64,000 nt of DNA from Hibiscus mutabilis (Eukaryota; Streptophyta; Magnoliopsida; Malvales; Malvaceae). Shown one piece after another: positions 34,233-46,783 of the stretch (within the stretch, counting starts at the first letter, position 1; every line of letters starts with the position of its first letter). Made by a program: the position numbers and the translations under genes. The notes beneath the pieces were generated by a model that made no database searches, was not told the DNA's origin, and was given only the letters and a program-made list of their open reading frames with translations. The DNA lies in contig CM033719.1 in the NCBI GenBank assembly GCA_019671005.1, positions 20,262,750 through 20,326,749 of the forward strand. The letters run 5' to 3'.

Positions 34233-34332
34233 TTAGGGTTCTTAGCGTTTGCTCTATACTAGTATTTGTTTTGTTTGTGATAATAAATAGTGGGCCAATT
34301 GTTCACTGCGGCCCATTCGGGATCTTAGCCCA
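34233..34332 (-). promoter_or_regulatory. eIF3i proximal promoter: telo-box and site II elements
   Basis: On the minus strand AACCCTAA (34233-34240) lies 92 bases upstream of the ATG. Site II words TGGGCC/T follow at 34291-34296, 34310-34315 and 34327-34332 in both orientations. A telo-box with site II elements is the known promoter signature of plant ribosomal-protein and other translation genes, which fits the gene. Confidence 0.65.
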
Positions 34333-34399
34333 ATAGTATTTGCCGCCGCTCCATTTAAGTAAACCAAGTTTACTAGATTATGTTGTCTAATAATCTACG

Positions 34400-35338
34400 G
34401 AAAAAAATTAAGTATTAGTTTTGTTAAATAATTTATTTTCCCGAAATAATTTATTTAAAATAAAATAAATTAAAACTTAAAAACATAGAAGCTGTTTTCG
34501 ATAGCTGATTCAATTTAACTCGACTGATATGTTATTGGTATAATATACATGAGAATGTAATTCGAGTATACCTAAGCTTTTAATATTTTCGATTTATGAA
34601 TGAGGAGGAGTCTAAATAATATAAACATAATATTAAATTGTACGTAAAAAAAATAGTTTTCAAGTGTACAAAGATTACAAAACCCTAGAGTTTTATCCCC
34701 CGAGTAACTGGGTTACAAATCAATTTAAATAAAACAATTAAATTATTCAGATTGAAATAATTTAATTCAAGTCTATATAAAAAAGTAATTCCACATCTAG
34801 TAACTGGGGCGGAACTAAGTGAAGACCTGTAGGGACTACAACCCCTAAAATTTTCAAAATATTTTATATGGTCTTTACAAAATTTTTAAAAATTTATATT
34901 AAATTTTAAAACTTTTAATTAAATTCCTCCCATATTTTTTAAAATTCTCATTATACTTCTTAAAATTTTAAAAAAATCAGTTATGCCCAATTTTTTTTTT
35001 TTTGAAATTTTGAAAAATAAAAGCCTTCAATTTTTTTTAAATTTCAATTTTAATCTCTATTTAAAAAAATAAATTGGTCCCGTAAACTATTTCTTCAAGT
35101 TCTGCTACTACCTAGTAATATGACATTATTTTGGATTTTTTTTGTTAGTATTTTCCTTTATTTCCCTTCAAATGAAACCAAAAAAATGTACGGCACAGTC
35201 GCTGCAAATTTTCTTCCTCCTGCTGCTGTGCATTCTTTACATACTCCTGCTATTGGATCATCATTGTCTAAGTAGATAACTTTTTTTGCAGGTGCAGTAT
35301 ATACCTTTGGAGCTGCGATTATATGAATTCTCGATTAT
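34400..35338 (+). other. Intergenic, AT-rich, with a GGGGCGGA-type repeat
   Basis: A repeat beginning GGGGCGGAACTAAG (34805) leads into about 280 bases of A/T-rich sequence with many AAATTTT words. No coding frame recognised. Confidence 0.45.
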
Positions 35339-35566
35339 ATGCCCCACCTATTTATGTGTTTTATTTTGGCTACTTAATTTTTTTTGATAAAATAATGTCT
35401 AACGTTATGTTTTATTTTTATTTTCTCTCTCCTCATAAAAATATTGTTGTTAATTTTTAACGGCATGGATACCAAAATAAAAACAAAATATAACGTTAGG
35501 TACCATTTTGTCAACAAAATTTAATTGGGTGATCAAAATAGAAATACAAGAATAGGTGTGGTACCA
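35339..35566 (+). mobile_element. Short foldback element (MITE-like, about 230 bp)
   Basis: The left arm, starting near ATGCCCCACCTATTTATG, is complementary along most of its length to the right arm ending near AATAGGTGTGGTACC, with AACGTTA in each arm. The two arms meet around 35450. It would form a single long hairpin. Exact ends and target duplication are uncertain. Confidence 0.6.
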
Positions 35567-35575
35567 AATAAGTAA

Positions 35576-36058
35576 GGCATAAAGTCAAAAAATACCCCAA
35601 CATTTGACTGGATAGTCACTTTGGCCCATATTTTCTTCTCTTTTTTGAATAATTCAACCATCAACGTTTCATTTTGGGTCAAAATAGCTCATCCGTGGAT
35701 GAAAATTGTTAAAAACTGACGGTAAACAGTTTGAAATGACTTGACAGAATGATAAGTCAGCAGAAAAAATTATTTTATATTTTATATAATTTTATAAATT
35801 TATTTTTTTGACTTAAGTAATGTTTTTTCAAGTCAACACATTTGTCTATATGATATTGTTATATCAGTGTGCACTGTCATATAGGTTTGTCACGCCATTT
35901 CAAGCTATTTGCCGTCAGTTGACTGCCATTTTTCATCCACAGATAGGCCATTTTGACAAAAAATAAAATATTGAGGGTTTAATTATTCCAAAAAAAAGAA
36001 TAAAAGTCAAAGTGACTATTCAGTCACACGTTGAGAGCATTTTTTTTGCTTTTATTTG
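35576..36058 (-). mobile_element. Second copy of the intron-2 MITE family, inverted
   Basis: Starts GGCATAAAGTCAAAAAATAC and shares with 32514-32973 the ACGTTTGACT..AGTCACTTTGGCCC ends and interior words such as AAACAGTTTGAAATGACTTG, but its interior is in the opposite orientation. It lies about 1.4 kb upstream of the eIF3i start codon. Its right end is degenerate and no clear target duplication is seen. Confidence 0.75.
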
Positions 36059-36248
36059 ATTTTTTATTCGAGTATAGTTTATAAAATTCGAGTCGAATTT
36101 TTGAGTTCCTATATAAATTTAATTGTAACTATTTATCATGTACAATTTGATTCTAATTTAAACAATTTTCTCTAATCATATACGATATGCATACAGATTT
36201 CTTCATATTTTGTATATGTGACATATATCTCTTCATATTTTTTATATC

Positions 36249-36268
36249 AATATATATATATATATATC
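36249..36268 (+). repeat. (TA)n microsatellite
   Basis: Uninterrupted alternating AT; a shorter run recurs near 36917-36930. Confidence 0.85.
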
Positions 36269-36428
36269 ATGAAAAATTGAGAGACTCGACTCGAACTTAA
36301 AAATCAATCCACTAATTACTAAAAATTTTGAGTTATTCAAATTTTCATTTACTACTCGAACTTTATTTGAAATTTATGAATAATCACATGGATACGTGTT
36401 GTGAAATCGTCTATGCACTAGTTGTATC

Positions 36429-36893
36429 TAGGGGTGTTCATTTTCAAATATCGGATCAGATCCGGTCCAAAAATTGGATATCCAAAAATTTTATATCGGT
36501 AGAATAGCGATCTGTATCCGAAGCAGAAAAAATCAGATATCTGATTATCTGAGTATATAATTTAATTTAAGTATTTTTCGGATTTGACGGCCGTATTGAT
36601 GAAAATTTTGGAATTTCGAATATAATAAGCAGCAAATTGTTAAATATAATAAGAATCGCATCTATGAAAATTTTGATTTTTCGAATATAATAAGCATCAA
36701 ATTGCTAAATATAACAAGATTAATATTCATAAAATTTTAAATTTTCTGATATTCGGATTTTCGTATAATCCAAAACTTAAAATATTACTACCGGTATCCG
36801 ATCCAGAAAATTACCCGATCTAAAAATAAAAATCAAACTGGATCAACGGATAATAGAATCGAATTAGTCGAATTAGATATTTTTGCACACCCT
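36429..36893 (+). mobile_element. Nonautonomous terminal-repeat element (465 bp) with 10-bp TSD
   Basis: Begins TAGGGGTGTTCA and ends TGCACACCCT, imperfect inverted ends. TAGTTGTATC occurs directly on both sides (36419-36428 and 36894-36903). The interior is rich in GGATATCC and CGGATC words and noncoding. A target duplication of 9-10 bp suggests Mutator-like mobilisation. The same start word occurs near 7154 and 7294. Confidence 0.7.
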
Positions 36894-36903
36894 TAGTTGT
36901 ATC

Positions 36904-38684
36904 ATTTGTTTTACAGTATATATATATATATTATGAATCTTGCTATACTTATTATGTCTTTTGACATTATATTTTTCGTATAATAAGTTTTAGTCATTTA
37001 AATCTTTTGTAATTTGTTTCTAATCTTCAAAATCTCAAGGATGTATCATTATTGAAAAATATATATTTTTTATGAAATAACTATTAAATTTGTCTATCCT
37101 ATTAGCCAAATCTACAAATTGGTAATCAGTTTAGCATGTCGCACCATCTTATCTTACGAAGTATAAACATGACAACTATTAGACTTTTTCCAATATAAGT
37201 ATGGGGCTAAGATCAATTCCAGCTAACCACAAATTGAAACACCACTTTTTTTTTTTCTCTTTTCTATGACCATCGCTAACTGCGCCTCTTCGTCCAAATA
37301 AAAAAATGAACCGTTTGAACACTAACAACCACCACGATCTCATTTTTCATCAACAAATCTAATTAGTCAATTCGTCCATATCTATACCTAAATACCTAAT
37401 GCAAGGACTGGGTTATTTCTCTTCTTTTAAACTCATCCCCTCTGAAGGGCCGCCAACTATAAATGAATGATTACCAGTGAAGCTGGGTTAGCCATGGCAT
37501 AGCCGCTGTGAAAAAGCCTTCGTCAGTTTCCACTTTCCATCCTTTCGGGGTCCCTCCATTGTTTCCCATGGATTGTTTATAATCTTTATTGCAACATATA
37601 TCAATATGGAACACTCTTTTGACTATGGTCGTCAGTCTTCCACTTGTATTTTTATATCAAACATCAAAGTAGTACAATTTTCATGCTAAGAGACCCGAAT
37701 TTGAGCAGTTTTGCCTGTAAGATATAAAGGATTAAAAAAATATGAACTGAGAGTACTATCTTATAATCACCTTAAGACTATTACAAAACAAAATTATGAA
37801 TTAGAATGAATTTAAATATCTAATGTATTTCTTCGATAAATATAGTAATTAAAGATAAATTTTAAAAATTATCAAAATATATTATCGAGTCATTTTTTAT
37901 ATGCAAATTATGACACAAAAAGTAGCACACTAATAGTGATAAATGAATTGAAAGGGAAAGTTGGAAGTGTGTTTGAATAAAATAAGCGCCGTAGAAACCA
38001 AGTAAAAGCAAAAAGGAAGAAAAGCAGCCTCTCTATTTTCTTATTTAGTTTTTAAAAAGGAAAGTAAAGCAATTCAATAAATGAAAAGCAGACCACTTTG
38101 AGTAGGAAATCTTTATATAAGCCTTTCAGATTTCGATACTTGTTCTTACTTCTTACCACAATCTTTTTTTTTGTTTGTTTTAAACTAGGTTTTCAAAGAT
38201 AATAAAATCTAAAGTACCCTTCACGTTTAAACATCAACATTTTATTAGTATTTTTTTATTAATTTTTTTAGTATTTGTAAATCGTCACCACACGAACTTT
38301 CTAGAGTGTTAATTTTCAGACATGCGAGCAACCACTTACGACCTCCTGTGAATATAATGTGTTGACTGTCATTAGCGAAGGCTCATCAATAATAAAAACT
38401 CAGCGAGTTAAAACACATCATTATTTCGGACCACGTGTACTTGATGACAAAACAAGTCTAGGTCATCACTCTTTAAAACGTCCAATCAATACCAATGTCA
38501 CGACAATTCTCTACTGACACATGTTTAAATCACTATAAATAACTATGCAAAAGAGAATAAAGACATTATAACTATTTTTCAATCAGAGCATACTAGAACC
38601 ACCTTCTACCACCATCAAAACTACCTTTCTTCCACCATAAAAGAATATTGTTGGGCTTACAAGTAACACTTCTGTTTATGCACT
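36904..38684 (+). other. Intergenic up to element 2; no gene seen
   Basis: AT-rich. A weak promoter-like stretch (CACTATAAATAACTATG at about 38531-38547) precedes the element 2 insertion site, but I find no coding exon on either side that it would serve. Confidence 0.4.
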
Positions 38685-41467
38685 TGTAATCACTCATTTT
38701 CACTTGTAAATATATTAATATTGCATGTATATTTATTATATGAATGTTACTAATATAAGGTGATGTGTGCATGTATAAGCTATGTATACGTATTAGGGGT
38801 GTATGAATGTCGTGTATGCATCTAGAGTATAAGCGTATTTGATTAATATATAGATGTTATGCTAATTATATGTATGATTATACGTATACTAGAATATTAT
38901 ATTAATTAATGATTGTATAATATAAGTATATATTTTCGTATGTATATGTATTGTTTGTTATAATTATACTATTATTATTATTAATGACAAAATGAAAGAA
39001 TTAAATATATTAAACCCAAATAAAAATTTACAGTCAATTACAAATCCAATTACAAGGCTCGGTTGGCCCAAATCAATCTTATCTAATTACAATGTGCGGG
39101 GAGCGTGGGCCGTGGATCAAGATCCGATCCAACGGCCACGATGCAACCAGAAGTCAAAAATATCTCGCGGTAGCGTGCTCCACACGTATGGACCGTTCGA
39201 GTGCCACGCGCGCGTGTGGTCCACGACGGACGCTTTAACATCCCACGCGCGTAAGATCCACGCGTTCGACTCGATCGCGGAGCTCCACGTGGCAAAATCG
39301 CCGCCTCATCGAATCGAGGCTTCATCCAGGCCGATCGTTCTTCAAGCCATCTCGACCGTTAGATCGATCCGATCTAACGGCCGAGAACGTGTCCGCCACC
39401 GGCAGAGTGTCCACACCGCCATCACGCCGATATTCGAATATGCCCAAGACAACAAGCAAAAATGTCGGTTCGGATTCGAAAAGAAGATGCAACTTGCAAC
39501 AAAAATGTAGAGAGTAATATATATGAAACGGGGTTTTGTAACAAAAGAGAAAAGATGAGAAAAAAACGAGAGTAACAAAAAAAAAGAACGGAGATCTTGT
39601 AATAGAAAAAAAAAAATCAAAAGTTGTAAGCATCCAAGATAATCAAAAGACACCCATTGGTAAATTTTTTGTCTCTCTTTTTCTTACTTGTTTTCTTTAC
39701 ATGCATATACGAAATAGAACAAAAAAAAAACAAACATAAAAAGGGAGAGTAGTCTTACCGGCGTTGTTTGTGGTCTTCCTTCCTCGATAAGCCTTTCGGC
39801 TCCTACAAGCCGATCCGTGAACTAAAGGGAGGAGAAGACCCTTTATAGTTTTGTTTTGGTCTAAAAAATATTTTTTTTGGTTCGTATTTCCTAGATCTAG
39901 GGCGAATAGAGGTATATCCTCTGAATCCAACCTAGGATTCGTATTGAGGATGAAAAGGGGTTGTTTTGGTGAATTTTGGAGGCTCGCCAGGTCTTAGGTT
40001 AGCGGCGTGACGGACGACCACGGATCTCGGGTTTTAGAAGAACAGTCGAGAGAAAACGAAGAACACATTCTTACAAAAATCAAAAAAATGAAACGAATGA
40101 CCAAAATCTGATTTCGGCCTAAAAAGGGGGTTTTTATAGTTGTTTTTATTTTGCTAAATGGGTAAATTACACACTTAATCCCACCGCGTTTTCAATATTT
40201 TCATTTTTGTCTTGCCGCATGGTATAATCACAATCCTAGTCCCCCTGATATTTCAAAAGGTTACAATTTCGTCCCTAAATTACACCGAATCAGTTTCTGA
40301 ATGGTAAAATTACGTCCTTAACCATCCCGCGTTTTTGGATTTTTCACTTTGAGTCAGCCCCTTGGTCTAATTACAATTATGGTCCTTTTAGGTTTTGTTT
40401 GTTTCGCAATTTCGTCCCTAAATTACATATTATTGTTCTTAAACTTCTGCCACTGACTTTCGTTTTTCTTTCATTTCAGTCCTATTTTCTTTGTAAATAT
40501 TATTGTTCGTATTATAATCGTATATATATTGATATTATTTTATTTTATGTCCCTCGTATATGACTCGTATTTCATGTTTATATGTATATATATGTGTTAA
40601 GTAGGATATTCATTTTTTTTATCTGATTATTCGTATTAAAGCATGTTATGTTCTAGTTGATTCGTAAAAAGTATGTTTTGTATTTTTGTACGTATTGCAT
40701 GTTTCCTTGGCTTTTAGGCTACGTTTTAATGTGCCTTCTTTCATGTATAATATATTGTTCATATATGTTGAAATATGTTTTATTAATAGCAAGTATATTT
40801 TTTTAAATATTTGTTCGTCTACATATAACGTAATTATTCCTGCATTGTTGTTCTAACTTGTTAAAGTTGTCTTTATTTATCATTTAGAATAATATGCATA
40901 TATGCATGTTTTAATCTAGTATATCATTTATTAGATTAGTATTTTATTATGTGAATATTTACTTGTCTTCAAATTATCTCATTATATTTTATATTTTCGC
41001 CACTAAGATTGCATATGATTTATAACTTGTTAATGTGGTGTCATTTTATCCGAGCGTAAACGGGCAAAGATCGTAGCGTAGTGATAGTGGTTGGGCGTTT
41101 ACTCTCGGTAACGAGACCCTTAAAATATATTCGCAAATTATGACCGAATTTTAAAATAATCGCCACTCTAATCTAAAAAATCCAATATTAATAAAGCGGT
41201 AATTATTAAAGTACCAATTTTTGGGCGGTGTGGGGTGCTAATCCTTCCCATCCGTAATCACTCCCGAACCCCGTCTTTTTGAATCTCGGTTTTATGGTGT
41301 CCGCCCTACCTAAGTTGCCGGTGGCGACTCCAATTTTCAAAAATGCGGTTTCTTTAAAACCCCCATGGAATAAATATTTTATATCAAAAAATCTCGAACG
41401 CCTTTCAAACACACTTCGAAAAACCTCGTTTTTAATTAGCGATAAAAAGCAAAAGGACATCGCTACA
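38685..41467 (+). repeat. 5' LTR of element 2 (2,783 bp)
   Basis: Matches 53660-56469 with unusually many one- to three-base indels, clustered around 39060-39450 and 39990-40040. Compared with the 3' LTR, several CAG/CTG words read CG here (39299, 39435, 41287). Confidence 0.93.
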
Positions 41468-41469
41468 GA

Positions 41470-41487
41470 TGGCGACTCCGCTGGGGA
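41470..41487 (+). other. Primer binding site of element 2, tRNA-Arg type
   Basis: TGGCGACTCCGCTGGGGA, two bases after the LTR, the exact Ogre-type arginine tRNA primer site. Confidence 0.82.
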
Positions 41488-41673
41488 CAATTTTTGTTTT
41501 TTTTAAAAAAAAAACAAATGAGAGTCAAGCTTTTAAAATAATTACCGCTTTACTAATATTGGAAGTTCCGGATTAAAGTGACTATTAAATTAACATTCGG
41601 TCATAATTGCGCGTTTATTTTAACGCATTTAAAATATGGCATATAAACCCGTCTTTTTAAGTGGGGGGAAAAC

Positions 41674-41783
41674 GCTAATGCTTTCGTGGAGATATCGTTC
41701 TCCCGTATGGGCCTAGCAAGTACCTTCGGGGCTCGAGTACCTTATGCTTTCGTAAGGATATCGCCTTCCTTCAATGGGCATAA
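41674..41783 (+). other. Twin leader hairpins of element 2
   Basis: Counterparts of 11207-11316. Hairpin A keeps GGAGA-TATCGT-TCTCC with outer GCTA/TAGC (41674-41717). Hairpin B keeps AAGGA and TTCCTT with a TATCG(CC) loop (about 41740-41783). Confidence 0.55.
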
Positions 41784-42157
41784 GCGAATAGGTCCCCCTG
41801 AATTGAACCCGGTTGAAAGGAGCCTATAATGGGTGATGATCGGGGGCCTTGCTACTCTTAGTAGAGGACATCAAGGACAATTCGGGTACCTCCTAGAACC
41901 AAGACTGCATGTAGAGAATACATAGAAACCTACCCATTTAGAGCCATGCGGATAACCTTAGGTTTTAGACGGGATAAATAGGGTTGTTTGTGTGTTTATT
42001 CTGTTTAATTTTGTCATTTTATTTATATATTTATCAATTTTATCTGCACTCGACTTGTTTTCTTTTCGCTTTTTGTTCTTTTTCTCATACATCATTGCAT
42101 TTGCATCGCATAAAGGTACTGGATCAAGTGGTTTGCCTGATCAGAAAGTCTTTCACC

Positions 42158-44403
42158 ATGGAAAAAGGTGTCTTAGGAAAGAAGAGCTTAATTTGTCGAT
42201 CGGACATTGGTCGAGGTCAACCGAGAAAATCCAAGGGACACCGCCTAACGAACGCGTAATAGCTGGATACACCTATGTGAGTCTCCAACAGAATGACTTG
42301 TGGGATCTTCAAAGCATTTGGGAAAGATGGGACCGAAGACTACAAGACTTATTTTGCGATAGTTATGGCGACATCGCACAAATCAATTATATGTTCGGAT
42401 TAACCAGCCCCTACTCCGAGCTATAGTCCGATTCTGAATCGGCTTTTTGTCGCTTCACCTTCAATGGGCAGGACATGATGCCTACGGTAGAAGAATACAC
42501 TGCTTTACTTAACCGTAAAAAATATTCGAAAAGATTGGATCTACGCGAAGCCTCCAAGGAATCGTAATTACACTGCGAAACTCAAAACCTTTGCGGGAAT
42601 GAGTGACGATTGGGTTAGTGGCCTCCTTCAAATCCGAGGAGATAATACGATCTTTGCATGGGAAAGTATTCGGGACATCATATCGACACATCCGCACGAG
42701 GCAAAGAAAATGGACTTATTCGCTTTAGGAATATATGGCTTGGTGATCTTTCCCAGTACTGGGAACATTGACATAGCCATTCGGATTTGTTTGAGCGGGT
42801 GAAACGGAAAGCAAACCCGGTACCAGGCAATCTTGGTCGAAACTTTCATTTCCTTAAATGCTAGCCTAAACATGAAGAATGACGTTTTGAGGTCGCGCAC
42901 AGCTATTACAAGTATGGATTCGAGTCACATGTGGAAGACGCCGACAAGAGTCCCGCCGGGATATCCTTCCAAGGTTTTTCGCCTTTACGAGAATACTTAG
43001 CAAAGGAATGGCGAGAGGATTTGAAAACAAAAATGTGGACCCGATTTCTTGAGAACATTCAAGATGAAGACATAGCATGGAGGGTCCCATGGCTCGGTAA
43101 AGTTAATTATTTTCTATACAGTTGTGGTGACTTCAACTGGCTGATGATGTTAGGATTGCATGGAGGGATCGCTTGTGCTCTGCTTTTAGTGTCTCGACAG
43201 TTCGGATCACGACAGTTCATTCCCAATACAGCAGTGTGGGAAAATTCAGACCATTATGAGGGCCTGGGATCATTGTTACCGGATCAGGGTGGAAGGAGAT
43301 ACCGAGCACATGACTACCCCAGATTACGATCTTTGGAGACGTTTGAGGGTTAATAATGTGATTCCTGAATCTGATCAAGGATCAGCAGTGTCACTCGAAG
43401 AGCTTACAAGGGTGGTACCGTCCGAAGCCGATATCTTAAGGAGTGAACTCGAAGAAGTTAAAAGGAAAATGGATATTCAACAGACCCAACATGCGAGCGA
43501 GCTCTATAAAGCAAGCTTAGAAGTTGACGAGCGGGATGGGATCATTAGGCAATTGAAGAAATTAAATGCAGATTTAAGCGACAAAAATACTCTTTATCAA
43601 AAAGATGCCCTCCTATTACAAGCAAAAATACAAAAGGCCGGCCGGAGTCAGTTCATAGCTGTGGAAAGAGAAAGAATGAACGGCATCCGTTTGGTGGAAG
43701 AAGAACGAGAAATTAACAAAAGAGCGATCGATAAAGAGATTGAAAGCTGCCGTTTGGCTATAGAGGAAGAAAAACGGTTCGCCAAGAAGACCATTGATCA
43801 AGAGAAAGAAAGATTCAGACAAGAAATCAGCAAAGGAAAACAAGCTGTCCATCATGAGAGAGAAAGTGTCGCCGTATGGAAAAGAAAATCCATAAGTAGT
43901 CGAAATAGACTATTAGAGATGCAGAAACTGTACGATGACACTATTCAATGGTTGGAGCAAAGCCAAAGTCAAAATGATGAATTAAAAGGAAAGGTGGCGG
44001 AGTCGAACACTCACTTTCAATGTATCAAGCAGCGAGAATAACTTCACCGAGCTGCAGGAAAGAGAACGAGATGTGGGTGTGTTACAAGCACGAATTGGGT
44101 CCCTCAAGCAATTGTGGAGGATTACAAGGAAAGAATTAATGTGTTCGAGGAAGCTGCAGCCGGAGGGGACACCTATTGGCGTAAGAGATTATGCGACGCC
44201 GCTCGAATGGTACAGAGACAGAGACCAAGACTACGCAAACCTAATGGTGGACATACAAATGAGTCGCCAGACATGTAAATGATTTAGCTGTCGAGGCTGA
44301 GACACTCCGACCTTTTATAGCCCCGGAATGAGAAGCTCCTAGGTTCCTCAAGCCGCTCAAGGCAATTGGAAAGTTAGGAGATAGAGCTAGAGTCTATCTA
44401 TAG
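42158..44403 (+). pseudogene. Element 2 ORF1 (DUF7745-type plus coiled coil), frameshifted
   Basis: ATG 42158 (MEKGVLGKKSL). The same module order as element 1: SLQQNDLWDLQSIWERWDRR, then MPTVEEYTALL (about 42480), GIYGLVIF, SCGDFNWLMMLGLHG and RQFGSRQFIP, then a long coiled coil open at 43256-44041. At least six frame changes split it. It ends by alignment at TAG 44401. The N-terminal 260 bases are better preserved than in element 1 and show that the ORF begins well before its recognisable domain. Confidence 0.72.
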
Positions 44404-44687
44404 GACTCGTGTTATAATTAGATCTTTTGTACTAGGGATCTTTACTTTGTAACACAAATTTTGTTGTAATCAAGACCCTTTAATTCCCGTGGAAGTAATT
44501 CAAAAGGGTGATTACCAATGAATCGATACCTTGTCTGCATGCATTCTTGCATTTGCATCATAACATTCGCATCATTGTACATACATTTATTTTTGCAACC
44601 ATATTAACAATATGAATATTGTGGCATTGTATGTAGTTAACCCGAATCATTCATCACCTATACTTTACCCGGCTACAAAGAAAGCTC

Positions 44688-46760
44688 ATGGAAGAAAGAA
44701 TAATCAGTCTAGAAAGAGGGCAAAGAGAGCTCGAGACAAGGCTTGAAGAGGCCCGAGAGAAGCCTTAGTGATCGGGATTGCGCGATCACAAACATCTATA
44801 GTATCCGACATAACTGCATTCTTGGCAAAAAGTCTTGGAAAACGAGTAGAAGGAGAAAATGTTCCCGAACTGTATGGTACCCGGCTCACTACAAGGTTCA
44901 ACCAACTGCACCAAACCAAAGCTAGGAAGGTGTATATTGACCTGCGCAGAATGTCTTCCAAATTTCAAATAGGGGCTCCCGAGACTCAACCCCTTGATAC
45001 CAAAGCACTTTATGAAGAAGAAGTGCGGACCTGAATATGGTCGAAAGAATTAGGAATGAGGTAGAAAAAATGGGAAGAAAGATTTACGCCTCATGGAGGA
45101 AAAAATTTAAAGCGTTACAATCAAATGAAGAATCAGAAATGACGCTAGCGACCTAAGTCTCGTGTCCGATCTTGTCCTGCAGCCAAAATTCAAGACGCCA
45201 GAGTTCGATAAATATGATGGAACCACATGTCCTTCTCGCACACATAACGATGTATTGTAGAAAAATGGCGGCTTACCATAAAGATGAAAAGCTACTGATC
45301 CATTGTTTCGGGATAGTCTAATCGAGCGCGGCGTTACGTTGGTATACTCGGTTAAGCAAAGCGAATGTTAAAACATGGAAAGATCTGTCTAAAGCATTTA
45401 TTGAGCAATACAAACATGTAAATGTACATGATCCCTAGCAGAATTATGTTAGAAAATATGGGGCGAAAGTCCAATGAAAGCTGCGACAATATGCCCGAGA
45501 GGTGGAGAGAGTGGCGCCCAAATCCAGCCACCTATCCCGGAGCATGAAATCACGCCATTATTTGTCAATACTCTGAAAGGGGCACTCTTTGATCGCCTCA
45601 TTAATAACACAACACAGTGTTTTACCGACTTGATCAAGATTGGGGAGTCTCTCGAACTGGCAATTAAGAGCGGCATAATTGATGGTGGGGAAGGGTCTCG
45701 AAAGTACAACAAGAGAAATGAAGTAAACACCACCAGCACCTATACCGCCCCGAAGAACTTCACAGTCTCACAGCCACAAGCACCAGTGGGAAAAACACAA
45801 AATTCAAATCAAAGAGATGAGAGAGTCACCATAAAAGAGAAAGAGAGGAGAACTTTCACTCCCTTACCTGTTTCGTACTCAGAACTTTATTCCCAGTTAT
45901 ATGAAGCGGACACTGTCCGCCATACATCGTTACTCCTGTCAATCCACCCTTCCTGCCTTGGTATAATCTAAGCGCACATTGCGACTATCACGGCGGTACC
46001 CCTGGACATCCCACTGAGAACTGTCTTGCCTTCAAAAAGCTTGTACAGAACTTAATCGATTCTGGATATTGAAATTTGAAGAGCCGAGTGTAGCCAACAA
46101 CCCGCTACCTAATCATGGGAGCAGAGGGGTAAATGTCATAGAAGAATGCTTTACCAGGAGGATAAAGGATGATGTGTCAAAAATCAAGTCTCCTTTACGA
46201 TGGGTATTTCAACAATTATGCATGGCTCGTGTGATCAACAAAGGTATGATAATAAGGCAGAAGGAATGTGGAAAGTATTGTGAATTCCATCAGACTGAAG
46301 GGCATGATATCCAAGAATGTGACGAGTTCAAGAAATTGGTGCAGAAGTTAATGAATGAAAAACAAATTGAATTCTTTGAGGAGCCCATGGGAAAGAAGGG
46401 GTCGGACGTACACATGACGGATAGCCCCAAAACTAAATACGGGAAGGATAGACCTTTTATTATCTCTCCCGGCGGGGAATGCAGTGTCTCCCAAGGAGAA
46501 ACCAGAAAAATAAGTCCCAAGATTATCATTTCAGCACCATCTCCATTCCCATTCAAAGATATGCGACAAATTCCCGAATTATCTTTGTAAATGTGACCAC
46601 GCCCGAAAAACCAGAACACGATCAGGTAAAAGAGCCTACGCTGGAAGACCAACAAAGCCAGAACGATGTGAGCGTTGGTGAGGCAGGCCATTTCACAAGG
46701 AGTGGCCGATGTTATTCCTCCGTGGCTTTGAAAGCAAACTGAAAAAGATAGGGGGAAGAG
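44688..46760 (+). pseudogene. Element 2 gag, frameshifted
   Basis: ATG 44688 (MEERIISLERGQRELETRL) gives the true gag start lost in element 1. The capsid region (45050-45560) is split into many short frames. The nucleocapsid part is open at 46069-46590 with YCEFHQTEGHDIQEC as the second zinc knuckle. Confidence 0.75.
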
Positions 46761-46783
46761 TACAAAGAAGCTTAGCCTACGCA

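Noticed and set aside
39083..39653. Several open frames in the element 2 LTR on both strands (also 54093-54641)
   Set aside because: They fall in the GC-rich and A-rich LTR parts, are not kept in frame between the two LTRs, and resemble no protein.
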